DNA of 64,000 nucleotides, taken from NCBI GenBank assembly GCA_947034885.2, contig OX344753.2, forward strand, positions 23,328,347 to 23,392,346, read 5' to 3'. The notes beneath the pieces are model-generated. The model did no database searches. It was not told the origin of the DNA and saw only the letters and a list, made by a program, of their open reading frames with translations. The stretch comes from Thuidium tamariscinum (Eukaryota > Streptophyta > Bryopsida > Hypnales > Thuidiaceae). Position numbers and translations under genes: made by a program. This document shows positions 10,381-21,914 of the stretch, in pieces; within the stretch, counting starts at the first letter, position 1; every line of letters starts with the position of its first letter.

Positions 10381-12023
10381 TTCTTGCAGGGGAAAATATG
10401 TATGGTTATACAATGTTGACCAAACTGGCTAAATTTCGCTCCATTGCTACTAAAAACTTTTAGTAGCTAAATCTCTATAGGAAAAAATCCTTGAAAAAAA
10501 TTAAATTTTAGCTAAGATTATTACAACCAATAGAATTTGATAGCCAATTTGTTACTTACTCTATATTGGAATTAGCATCTCTGTAGTTAGTTATGGGTAT
10601 TAGTACCCCCCATAATCCTTTACAACTTGCAAAATTCTTTCTTTTCTAATTTTAGAAATGCCACTTTCTCTCAAGATAGCCAAAGTTGATGCTTATTTAT
10701 CTTGAAGGTAGCAAATTGCACTAAATTCTATAAACTAGTTCTGGGATCACTGATGTTGACTCAATAATAAAGTCCTTTTTCAAATCCAATGTTTGCAATC
10801 TCAAATCAATCACTTTACGAGCCATTGTACTAGTTGACGAATGTACCACAAAGAACTTGGATGCATAAGTACTCAAGGCCGCCATAGTACCTATATTAGT
10901 CTTTGGAAATTGAAATGGGCCTTGGAAAATATGCCATTGATCCAAAACCGCCACCACTGTTCTGTATACATTTTCAAAATCAATATGCATCGATATAGTA
11001 AATAAATGATTTATAACTTGCACCACAAAAAAATTTGACCCTTCACAACTTTTAGATGTAATAACTAGGTAGATTCACAATATGTGGTGTTCCAGAGTTG
11101 GTGCCCACCTTGTAAGCTCACACTATAACTGGATATTTGAGGTTCTTTCTATTAATACTATATAATCCCTTAGTATGAATGTGCTTTCATAATTATCTGA
11201 TTAAAGAATGGTAGTTGGAAAAATCTCCTTTTTATTTTAAATTCAAAATTTTATTTTGTCAATGCTACTTTGCAATAAATAAGATGAAATGTGGATAAAT
11301 GTAGAATATATTAAACAATCTTGATGACGATTGCACAAAGTTTGGCTACACATAGTGATGCATTACATTATTATCATTGAGAATTTTTTCTAAAATACAA
11401 AAATAAGTATTGACCACAATCCATCTCTTACACTACAATAGTTATAAAATGACTTGGACATATATTTTGTTAATTAAATATTTTAACTTGATGATTGGAT
11501 TTTAATGAATGAAATTTCATTTGTATTTTTTTTAACAAAGAGTGTATCTTAACCTTTAGAAAGATATTGAATAACCCACTAAAATCAAGGAGTTAAAATA
11601 ATCCTATGAAGTTCCCTTCCAATGCAAGTCGTCTATCATAGATGAAGTAATTTGAAGTAATTGAGCCAATAATGAGGATATCAACGTGAGTGAGTCCATA
11701 TATTAAAGGCATAATTATAATGATGGTGTATATTTGAAAAATTGATTGTACACCACCATTAAATGTAACATTCTTGAATGGTAAAATGAAAGAATCTTTT
11801 TGGTAGTAGAGTAATAAAAATATATCCATATTACAACAACCTACAATATATGACAAACTTAAATTTAAAATTTGCCACAACAATGAAAAACCTTTGATTC
11901 ATGGAAATCATAGGGTCCGCTTTCTTGAAGTTCAAGAATGTTATGGATTTTGCCACAATTAGTGGGACTCAATTAAGTTACCTTATCCTTGCAAGGTGAG
12001 GATATTCTCTCCTCTAATAAATA
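10381..12023. other. AT-rich intergenic DNA
   Basis: No gene or convincing repeat boundary seen. Small open frames (10721-11026 and 11593-11883, minus) are AT-rich and unrecognised. Confidence 0.5.
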
Positions 12024-12378
12024 GGGGGTGTCACGGCACTTCCGAAGTCCTCAGAATTCCGTGAGAAAGAGTACGCGGTGCACTGGGAGCAAAAGGCAGA
12101 TGCGAAATTCTCAGAGAAAATGGAGTGCCGTTTCTTCTCTTCCGTGGGTGAAGAAACGACATTTTTGAAGAATTTCTTGAAGCCCTTGACTTGGCGCAAG
12201 TATCGGAGCTCCCAACCCAACTGTGCGAGCCAGAAATTCTTGCGGAATCGTTGCGAACAGCAGAAAGGGGAGTCACAGCTCCTTCACGCTACGGCAGTTT
12301 TCATTGGCTCCCGAAAAATCTCACCAACTTGGGTTTTCCCTGAGAAATTGAGTTTCTCTGAAGAGCCGTGACACCCCC
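12024..12378. mobile_element. 355-bp MITE in the chorismate synthase 5' region
   Basis: Ends GGGGGTGTCACGGC, inverted, with continuing partial similarity (CTTC, CTCAGA blocks), flanked by TA on both sides (12022-12023 and 12379-12380). It ends about 370 bp before the chorismate synthase start codon. The TA could be a target duplication (Tc1/mariner type) or the outermost part of the inverted repeat; superfamily left open. Confidence 0.7.
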
Positions 12379-12746
12379 TAATGTTGCAGTGTACCCCTGA
12401 TACAAGTGCCGCTCAGCGGTGGAGATGCCGCCACACCAAAGGACTGCACTGCAGCGCAGTGAGGGCAGGAAGTCAGCAAGGGTGTGCTGGGCAGACACTC
12501 TTTTCTTAGTCGCCTCTCTCGCTTTGGTGTTTTGGCCTTTTCCCCAATTGCGACGACTTCTTTTTGACTCCCATGTCCACGCTCTCCAGTCTCATCGCCA
12601 TTCCTTCCTTCTCCCCTGTCTCTTCATCCTGCTCACATCACTTCAATTCTCCCACAGGACTCTTTTTGTTGCTAGGGCTGCACACTGAATTCGTGCAGGA
12701 ATTTCCAGTTTGCAGTTGTAGTTGTTGTTGGAGGTTGCGAGCGAGG

Positions 12747-15700
12747 ATGAGCGCCATGGCGTTAGGGCAGGCGGGCCAAATGCACGCCTTGGGACGGGCA
12801 CACGACGCCGTGTTGGACACCGTGGGCGGATTGCGTCGTTGCAAGGCGGACTCGGTGCGTCTCGGGGCTGTTGGTTTCCCAGCCGTGCAATCTCAGACGG
12901 TTAAGCTCGGTGCGTTTTGGTTTCTTGTTCCCTTGTGATTGGGTTTAAGTCAGGTCGTCGATGGTGATTACAGTTTTCTTGATAATGTTGAGGAGGTGAA
13001 GAGGATTTGGCTTCTGCTTGTTTGGAATGCGATGGTGTAAATTGTTATCGAATTCACTGTGAGAGTTAATCTTGGTGCGTTGACGGTCGTGGGTCTCTTG
13101 TCCTGCGAGGCGGAACTGGTGTGGTAGCGAGGAATATTTGGCGGTGTAGAGTGCGGTGAATCTGATTCGACTGTATTGTTATGGAATTGTCGCAGAGGTG
13201 CGGGCGGGAGCTGGAAACACTTACGGCACTGTGTTCCGAGTTACCACGTTTGGAGAGTCCCATGGTGGAGGCGTTGGGTGTATAATTGATGGTTGCCCTC
13301 CCCGACTGCCGCTTTCTGAAGAAGATATGCAGGAGGATCTTGACAGGAGGTGACCACTCCTTACGATTATACGTTGGATTGCGGTTGGTCTTAAATTATG
13401 TGGTTTTGGACATCGACGTTCTCAGCGCCACCCACCTTCTTCACTAGTAATTCTCGGGAATGAAGGGTGTGGCTGCAGTTGCCTGCTTGTATTATGGCCA
13501 GGAATTTTCATTGTTTAACAAGGCACTGAGGTTTGTGCCAGTTATGAATGGAGCCTGCTGGACTGTTGGCATTTGTATAGCCTCAAGAGTGCCTTATGCA
13601 CGGGAGTAGCTGGGATATTTGAGTTCGATAGCATTCGCTAGACCTAAATTTCTGGAATTGATATTTCGCAGGAGGCCAGGGCAGAGCCGTATCACCACTC
13701 CTCGGAACGAGACAGACACCTGCAAAATTCTTTCAGGTGTTGGAAACGGTATGTCTCTGGTTCCAGTTGGATCACATTGGATGGAACGACGTCTTAACCA
13801 CTTCTGATTTCGAATGGATCGATATTCAGTCTGTGTGAGTTTAATTTCTTTTTATCGAGTCTGAATATTGGTTAACTGTTTGATTGAATGCAGGGCTTAC
13901 ACTTGGAACACCAATTGCTGTGACCGTTCCGAACACAGACCAGCGAGGAGGGGTAAGGATTTACCCTTATTGCTTTCGTAACATTAGAGCTAGAATATTT
14001 TAAGTAGAATGCTTCGCCTTAGATCAAGGATGACTTTTGAGTGTCTCGATTGAGACATTATTGGACATGTTTTGATGTTTGTGTTGTTGGATGCGAGCAG
14101 GATTACTCTGAGATGTCGGTTGCCTACAGACCATCTCATGCTGATGCTACATATGACTTTAAATACGGGGTCCGCGCTATCCAGGTACTCGAATTGATTA
14201 GCGACAGTTATCGCGGGTCTACAATCACACATGCACTTAGGCTCAATCTCTGTTGTAATTCATTCAATTTCTGATCATTTCAACGACGTATTTGCGGAGG
14301 AAGAGTCATTTAAGTACTATCCTTGTGACGGGAGACAATTTTTATCAGTTGTTTTTTTGTACAGTTCGTGGCGGAGAATTTGAGCTCGTGCACTTGGATT
14401 CGCGTCCCATGGAATTATGTACTTATACAAACAGCTGTGTGCAGGGTGGAGGTAGGTCGTCTGCAAGGGAGACAATTGGTAGAGTAGCTGCAGGAGCTGT
14501 TGCCAAGAAGCTGCTCAAGTTGAAAGCTGGAACGGAGGTCTGTAAAATACTCCTCACAGTGGATTTTAGTTGTTGAAGAGCCTTCATGACCACGATTGCC
14601 TGAAGAAACTCATGGTCTTTATTTCTGGTTGTGGTCTACAATTGTGCGGAACACAGAGGTGAAGTGTAGGGATTTTACTGACAGCACCAACCTTTTCAGG
14701 TTCTAGCGTACGTGTCAAGGGTTCATGGAGTGGAGTTACCTGAGGAGTTGGTGAACCATGACAATTTGACTATCGAGCAAGTAAGACTTTCTTGTAGTTA
14801 TTCTGTTTGACGATACCTCAACTGTACTTTTAATTGGTGGAGTTTCTCTCGAACTTCAAGGCAGATGTTACAAATTTTCAGCCACTTTCTTGCAGAAATA
14901 GTTGTTCGATGTATACTTTTAATGTTCTTACGCATGCTCTTATATTTGGGGATTTGGTGCCAGATTGAGAGCAACATTGTTCGGTGTCCCAACGAGGAAT
15001 ATGCGAACAAGATGATCAACGCCATTGATGCTGTTCGTGTGAAAGGTGACTCTGTTGGAGGAGTTGTAACCTGCATTGCCAGAAACGTCCCCAAAGTATG
15101 TTTCTAAGGGCACCTTTCAATTTTTTTATTAGAATATTTTCCTTTTTCGGTTTCTTATCTGAAGTACATTTATTGAACACCAATTATATTCTTTCTCGAC
15201 AGGGTCTGGGCTCTCCGGTGTTCGACAAGCTGGAAGCAGAGCTTGCTAAAGCTGCTATGTCACTTCCGGCAACGAAAGGCTTTGAGATTGGAAGTGGCTT
15301 TGCTGGTACTGCACTACTCAAATTTATGGGTGTCATTTCGTGTCATCTCTTACGACCTTGACTGTGATTCATTATATTAGTGGTATGATAGTGTGGTTCA
15401 TTGGTTCATGGTTCATGGTATGATAGCATCCTTCATAATCTTAGGTTTTTGGTATCTCTTTTACGAGCAATCTAAGACGAGCTTCATGTCTGAGATTCGA
15501 CTTTGTCGTCATTTGATATGCAGGGTCACTACAGCGCGGTTCTGAGCACAATGACGAGTTCTATGTTGATGAGAATGGTAATGTTCGAACTCGCACTAAT
15601 AGATCTGGAGGAATTCAAGGGGGAATCTCTAACGGGGAGACTATTGTGATACGCATTGCATTCAAGCCCACGTCAACAATCACGGTACGTTTCTTCGTCG

Positions 15701-16255
15701 CTTCCCTTCCAGGGTAAAATGCTGAAACGTTGGCTACATTTCCAAGGCGTATAATCACTTAGAAAAGGGTTGTTTGTTTGAGAACCTTTGATTCTGGTTT
15801 TCTTTTGGTTTACAAGAAGACTGGGTTCTCAGCAAGGTTGGTGTAGAACCTGTTTGTGTCAATGTATGACATCGTGATTCATTCTATGAGGTCTGCATAG
15901 GCATGGGTGGTGGAATACACATTCGTCATGGTGAGTCATGTGTGTTTTCACTTCTCATTTGAATCTGACTGTAAAGGTACTGGTTCCATTTATACAGAGC
16001 AAGCAGAAGACTGTCACTCGTGACAAGAAGGAAACAGAGCTACGTGCGCGCGGTCGTCACGATCCCTGTGTTGTTCCTCGAGCGGTGCCCATGGTGGAGG
16101 CCATGGTCGCTTTGGTGCTTGCAGACGCACTGCTGCAGCACTACGCACAGTGCCAGTTACTACCGCAGGATCCTGTGCTCCAGGGTAACGAACTACCACA
16201 ACCGATTAGGGAGCCGACCGTTAAGGAGCAAGCGGCAATGTACAGCGAACACTGA
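12747..16255 (+). CDS. CS: Chorismate synthase, plastid-targeted (11 exons)
   Basis: Makes chorismate from 5-enolpyruvylshikimate 3-phosphate using reduced FMN, the last shikimate-pathway step, in plastids. Exons: 12747-12909, 13196-13349, 13672-13748, 13894-13952, 14101-14184, 14445-14537, 14700-14780, 14964-15095, 15203-15305, 15524-15684, 15998-16255; all introns are GT-AG and the total is 1365 nt, 454 residues. Residues 1 to about 57 form a transit peptide poor in acidic residues. The core begins [18 protein letters not shown]. Family motifs are visible: GESHGG (His77), [10 protein letters not shown] (His164), [13 protein letters not shown] (from 180) and RHDPC (Asp391), so the catalytic histidines and aspartate are intact. 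Length suits a plant precursor. The start ATG at 12747 was chosen for frame and transit peptide; a second ATG follows at codon 4. No lesion seen; probably functional. Confidence 0.96.
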
Positions 16256-16984
16256 CCTGTTCCCTTGTACACCCTTTGTAAAATTACAAACCGTAGCTCT
16301 ATTTTTCCTCGAGATTGATAATTTATTCAGGCCTTCAGTAATGATATAGCAAGAGGTGAGGTTTTCATTGTAGGTCGAGAGGCCAAGTGGTTTGGAGGTT
16401 TGGAGGCTTCTAGTCCAGCTGGGTCCTCAAAATAACCCTATGGTCCTAGTAGAGTTTTGTGTTGGCTTTTGAAAGAACAGCACAACTGGCTTATCAAAAT
16501 TTAAGCTTAGAGTAGAATCTCGCTCGCAAGTTTCTTGAATCATTCCTTTGCAGCCCCTTGTAATGCAGCTCACAGAATAACTGCATTCTTTAATGAGCTC
16601 TGAATTGAGAACCACACGCGTGTTCCTATTCTAGGGTTGGCGTGCTTCTATTTCCCCTCTCGAGTTTGAAAAGCGTTCACGCCTTGTTCTGAAATTATTG
16701 CTACTTTTGTAGGACTAGTGTAACCGGTTCTGTTGCATCGAAGGCCGTTTTTTTTGTTTTTTTGGTCCTGTAACGCTGCTGCGGACAGTAAGTGTTTAAT
16801 GGATGACAGAATTCTTGCATGTAAGATAGAAATGCAATTGTTCATCCTTGGGATTTTGTGCAAAAAGGGGTCTTCATGAATAGTAGTTTGGTCTCCAATC
16901 AATACTTTTGAATTTTTTTTAGAAAATGATGTGCACTTATGCAAAAAGGATGATTTCCTTGGAGACCAACCTATCCTTCAAGGG
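16256..16984. other. Chorismate synthase 3' flank
   Basis: Presumed 3' untranslated region followed by intergenic DNA without a gene. Its last bases (CCTTCAAGGG before TTAA at 16985-16988) look like the right end of a TTAA-flanked element whose left end I could not find. Confidence 0.45.
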
Positions 16985-16988
16985 TTAA

Positions 16989-18800
16989 CCTCTAAATGCT
17001 CAAGGCAACCAAATTTGGAGTTTGCATAGCTTTGAAGTTAAATAAAACCTAACCAAGTTACTATTTAGAGGATATATATCATTGGAACTTCTTTTTGAAG
17101 TCTAGAATAAGCATCAAAATTTTCAAATGGTTGATTATTATTTTTCTATTCTAAATTTTGTGCAACAGTGTCCTTTGGAATCTTGACTTTTTGTATTGCT
17201 AAGGGCTCTTAGAAATGAGCCTCAAGTACAGTGGGGTACCAATCAAAATGTCGTTTTCAAATTCGCAGTGAGAAAAATTTCAGTACTACCAACTTTGAAA
17301 GCCTCCCGAGAGCTCAAAAATTGGTATTTTACCACGAAAATTTTACCACAGCATCATCTTTAAGTTAGTTATATGTATGCCAAATTTCAAGGCCAAAAGA
17401 TTTGCCGAAAAAAAGTTATTCAAAATCTACCAACATGGGTAGTGGTGAGAAACTTTTCACTACTTTCAACTTTGACACCTTCTTAAGGATTGAGTTGTTT
17501 TTTTTTGCCATGAAATTTTTGTCACAAAACAATCTATATGTTTTTAATATGTATAAAAAATTTCAAGGTAAAAAAATGTTTTTTTAAGAAGATATTTGAA
17601 ATCTCCCAAGAGGTGTAGTTTTGAGAAAATTTTCACAATTGTCAACTTTGACACCTTCCCAAGGGCTGAAAAATTGGTTTCTTACCATGAATTTTTTTGG
17701 TGTAGTCATATATATGTTGATAATATGTGCTACAAATTTCAAGTTCAAATGACTACACCAAAAAAAAGATATACAAAATCTCCCAACATGTGTAGTTGTG
17801 AGAAAATTTTCACTATTGCCGACTTTGACACCCTCCTAAGGGCTGAAAATTTGTCTATTTAACATGAATTTTTTTGAATAAGATCAAATTTATATTGACA
17901 ATATATGTTCCAAATTTCAAGTTCAAAACACTTACCCAAAAAAAGATATTCAAAATCTCTCAATATGTGTAGTTGTGAGGTTGAGTTCTTACATTCGTGT
18001 CAAACTTTGCTCCACAAAATAACACTATACTAAGGGCTCAAAAACTCCTCCTCACAACTACACATGTTGGGAGATTTTGTATATCTTTTTTTTGGTGTAG
18101 TCATTTGAACTTGAAATTTGGAGCACATATTATCAACATATATATGACTACACCAAAAAAAATTCATGGTAAGAAACCAATTTTTCAGCCCTTGGGAGGG
18201 TGTCAAAGTTGACAATTGTGAAAATTTTCTCAAAACTACACCTCTTGGGAGATTTCAAATATCTTCTTAAAAAAGCATTTTTTTACCTTGAAATTTTTTA
18301 TACATATTAAAAACATATAGATTGTTTTGTGACAAAAATTTCATGGCAAAAAAAAAACTCAATCCTTAAGAAGGTGTCAAAGTTGAAAGTAGTGAAAAGT
18401 TTCTCACCACTACTCATGTTGGTAGATTTTGAATAACTTTTTTTTGGTGAATCTTTTGGCCTTGAAATTTGGCATACATATAACTAACTTAAAGATGATG
18501 CTGTGATAAAATTTTCGTGGTAAAATACCAATTTTTGAGCTCTCGGGAGGCTTTCAAAGTTGGTAGTATTGAAATTTTTCTCACTGCGAATTCAAAAACG
18601 ACATTTTGATTGGTACCCCACTGTACATTAGATGTTGGAGGGAACCTCATTAGAAATTCATTTAAAAAAATTGTAGTGTAGAATTTGAGAAGCCATAAAT
18701 TGATTGGAATTGTGTATGTTAGATCCTTCAACCTCTAATCATTTGGCAAGGATCCTGAGCAGTTCAAAAAACTTCTCCACAACTTTTTTTTAAGATTTGA
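16989..18800. mobile_element. Relic of TTAA-type repeat split by a foldback element
   Basis: Begins after TTAA (16985-16988) with CCTCTAAATGCTCAAGGC, and its sequence at 16989-17226 and 18626 to about 18800 parallels the repeat at 26662-27310 (shared blocks near GTGCAA-GTGTCC, GAAATGA and AGTAGA/AATTGATT). The 1395-bp foldback 17229-18623 sits in the middle; the copy at 26.9 kb lacks it and so serves as an empty site. The right end of this copy is lost. Confidence 0.55.
17229..18623. mobile_element. 1395-bp foldback element with tandem-repeat arms, TA flanks
   Basis: Ends CAGTGGGGTACCAATC and its complement are flanked by TA (17227-17228 and 18624-18625). The arms (about 17229-17803 and 18050-18623) are long inverted copies. 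The left arm and the loop are built of tandem units starting near 17281, 17458, 17634 and 17811, each about 177 bp and carrying AACTTTGACACC, AAATTTCAAG and AAAAAGATAT blocks. The TA duplication and CAGT start fit the Tc1/mariner (Stowaway/pogo) superfamily; no transposase is present. A second member lies at 52620-53606. Confidence 0.85.
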
Positions 18801-18810
18801 AAATTTGAAA

Positions 18811-19458
18811 TTGATTCTCTAGAATTATATGTACATGAGAGGTGTATACAAAATGAAATTTGGACTCTAGTTTTGGATGCTGTTTAATTCTAAGTTGGTG
18901 TGGAATTGGTTCAGTTTTGGTCAATAGATAGTAAATCTATAAGCTAATTGGTTGGTTTTGATGGTTCCAAGTTGGAAGAGTTAAATCTATCTAGTTGAAA
19001 GATTAGTTGGCTTGCCTTAGATTCCAGTTGGAGTATTAGAGTGGATTTCAATGGGCAATATTTTAAAATCAAATGAAACCAAATTAGAAGTGGTACAATG
19101 TGTTTTCAAATCGTACTTGAAGTGGTGTCTTATTGGTATTAGATTGACAATTTGATTTTGTTGTTTTTTACCCATTGCTAGAGAGAGGAATGCGAGTCCA
19201 GCCACCGAATTGGCTATTTTGTGTATTTTTTGTTCTATGATTAACATATCGGAGTTGAATTACTAAATTGTGCATTTTGAGTACATGTGTGATGTAGAAA
19301 TTGTCAAATTGTATTTGAGCTACCTAATTGGATTTGTGTTGTGTATGTGGTGTTATGCCTAATTGGATGGTGAATATGATTGAATGTATATCTAGTCAGA
19401 GGTGATGTCTATGTGAATCTATAAGTTAATCTATGTATATTGGTTGTATGAAGTTAAT
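18811..19458. other. AT-rich intergenic DNA
   Basis: No gene, repeat end or RNA gene recognised. Confidence 0.5.
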
Positions 19459-19463
19459 TGCAA

Positions 19464-19765
19464 TGTTACGACCAAGTCATAACAACTAGACTAACTACTA
19501 AGGGAGGGAGGTTGTAATGGGTAGTTATGAACTGTGGTGGTTAGGTTAGTGGGTCATCGTCTCCCTTAAAGCTCAATGAAGGGAGCTTTGTCCTTCACGT
19601 CACATTTTATTAACTAATGTACCTTTCATGCCTTTGAGGTTTCTAGAATGTTGGAGGGATCTTAGAGAAAGAGAGAGGATTGTTGATCAATTCACTTGAA
19701 GTAAACTTGTGAGGAATTGGAACGGAGCATCGACAATAATTCGATCCCGAACCCGATCCATAACA
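19464..19765 (+). repeat. 5' LTR
   Basis: 302 bp, TG...CA ends, closely matched by 24953-25252. Confidence 0.92.
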
Positions 19766-20412
19766 TTATGTGACGTCCAGATATTGTCTACGCTTCGGAT
19801 GGTGTAGAGGTTTGATAAAACTAGGTGCATGTGGTCGCTTCTAAGTTAGCTCGATGCATGTCATCACCTGGAGTTGAAGCAATTATTCTAGCTCAAAGGT
19901 GGCGCTCCGGAATCTGTTCTTGATCGAGGAATTGTAGCCTGACCATGAAGGGATGCTCATCCTCCTCGCACCGAGGTTGCACTGACAGTCCGGCGCTCGG
20001 TTGCTGCAACTTGCAGAGCCGGCCATGCATGCGTTCCTCGATCCGCAAAGTTGGTGCCGGATTCCAAGTCGATGTTTCTTTTGTCAGGTTTTCCTAGTTG
20101 CTTCGTTATTGTAATGCGGATGCGGAATATTGCACAATATGATGCCGGGTATTTGATATGAATAATGCGGAGTAGTTAAATGAGTGATGTGGAATATTTA
20201 GATAACCGAGGTAGAATAATTTTTATGAATAACCTTCCATTCTGTTGTGGTTGGGTTGTTTTAAATGGTTGTTATTAAAGTATTGCACAAACAATTGCAT
20301 GGGAGGCCCAATCCCTTGCATGTAGGTCTATAGCTGAAAACAACAACGTGATCCTATGAAGGATTGCAATTGATTCACGCTGTTATCGTGGTAATTAAGA
20401 ATTAGTTGTTAA

Positions 20413-21426
20413 ATGATGGATCCAGAGGCTTCAGCTGCAAAGGGAGGATCATCAAGAATGGAAGGGCCAGGACCCGAGTGGTCCACTTTCATACAACAAC
20501 AAATTCAATTAGTGTTTCAGGCAACCATCCCACATCTTATACAACAAATCTCCGAATTAGCCATTCCACTACCATCGACCAATCTTCCCTTGTTAGCTAT
20601 GTGGGCAGGGGAGCATGGTTATGAGAGAACGGAGGGATATAATGGTCTAGAAATGGTAGGTAGGAAATCAAAGGTAGCACCACCTGAGAAGTTTTCAGGG
20701 AAGAAGGGTGGAGAAGTATATAGGTGGTTTGCGCAACTGCAGTTGATTTTCCGAGGCAAATTTTGGACATATCAGTCTGATGAGGATAAGATAGCATATG
20801 CCTTGTCTTACATGATTGGGGCAGCACAGAATTGGGCTATGCCGATTTTACAAGCATTGGATGAGGGCCTCCATCATGATTTACTAACCAATTATGATGC
20901 CTTTAGGGAGGCAATGATTGCAGTTTATGGTGAAATTGATCAGAAAAGCACCGTTGAAGACCACCTTGGGAGCATCAAACAAACCGGATCGGCGGAAAGC
21001 TACATCTCAACATTCAATGAGCACGCAGCGCAAGCTAAGTGGAATGAGGCAAGTTTGGTGGCTTGTTTCCGAGGAGGGCTCAAGGATGAGGTTTTTGACT
21101 CAATAGCCACAACAAAAAAACAACCATACAAACTATATGAATGGATGGCAATGGCCTCTAGAATTGATGAGCGGTTGTGGTCTCACTATCAAGGTCGGTG
21201 CCCTCCTGGGTCTTCTTCCACTTCGCATGACCATGTTGGGCAACCTCAACCTACTCCGTTATATTCAGGGCCGATTCCTATGGAGATCGATGCTATTCGT
21301 GGAACGACCGCAATGGCAAAGACTACTGCGGAACGCTTGGAGTATCAAAGGCAAGGGAGATGTTGGGGATGTAGTAAATCAGGGCATAGAAATGGAGGAG
21401 CAGGGAAAGGCAAGGCCCGAGACTGA
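20413..21426 (+). pseudogene. Gag of the Ty3/gypsy element
   Basis: A 337-residue frame with the retrotransposon Gag domain (FSGKKGGEVYRWFAQLQLIF at about residue 96 to MASRIDERL) and a zinc knuckle near the C-terminus, CWGCSKSGH. The knuckle lacks its last cysteine (C-x2-C-x4-H without the final C), and the frame ends soon after, so the link to pol is broken or shifted. Gag forms the particle that packages the element RNA. Confidence 0.85.
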
Positions 21427-21611
21427 ACCAGTGGCTTCGGTACTCGGGCGGGCTTCAAACGGCAATTGTAACAGTGTTGAAGCATGACCTAATTGAAGAC
21501 CAGGAGGAGGTGAATGAATAGGGGGCAACAAAGATGTCGTAATCAAAAGAGAAGTCTATCTCCCTACCATGAAATTATTTTGAAGAAGCGGAAGATCCAT
21601 CGTATTTACGT

Positions 21612-21893
21612 GTGACAATTGATCGAGGGGTACATTTAACATTGGAGGCTCGAATTAACTCGGTGGCAACTATTACTCCTATAGACTCGGGGGCTACAGG
21701 TATATTTATGCATCCGGATTTTATTCAAGAATGTCAAGCAGATATCAAACCAAAGAAAAAGCCAAGAGAGGTGCATGTTATTGATGGTAGGGTTATTAAT
21801 TTGGGATTTATCAACCTCAAAGCCACGGTGGAGTTACAAGTAGGGGAACATCAAGAATGGTGCATGGCTGATAATCCTGATATTACTAATTGA
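21612..21893 (+). pseudogene. Aspartic protease region of pol
   Basis: The frame contains ITPIDSGATGIF, the DSGA-type active-site motif of retroelement aspartic proteases, and VHVIDGR and ATVELQVGEH strands typical of the fold. A stop follows at 21893 where pol would continue. Confidence 0.8.
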
Positions 21894-21914
21894 CGCTACC
21901 CTTGTATTCTTGGG

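Noticed and set aside
12910..12938. Reading chorismate synthase exon 1 on to the stop at 12938
   Set aside because: A GT donor at 12910 joins in phase with 13196 to the conserved core; reading through gives a short meaningless tail.
17281..17990. Regularly spaced repeats that could suggest a CRISPR-like array
   Set aside because: Units are about 177 bp, contiguous and diverged with no spacers, and lie in the arm of a foldback element in plant DNA.
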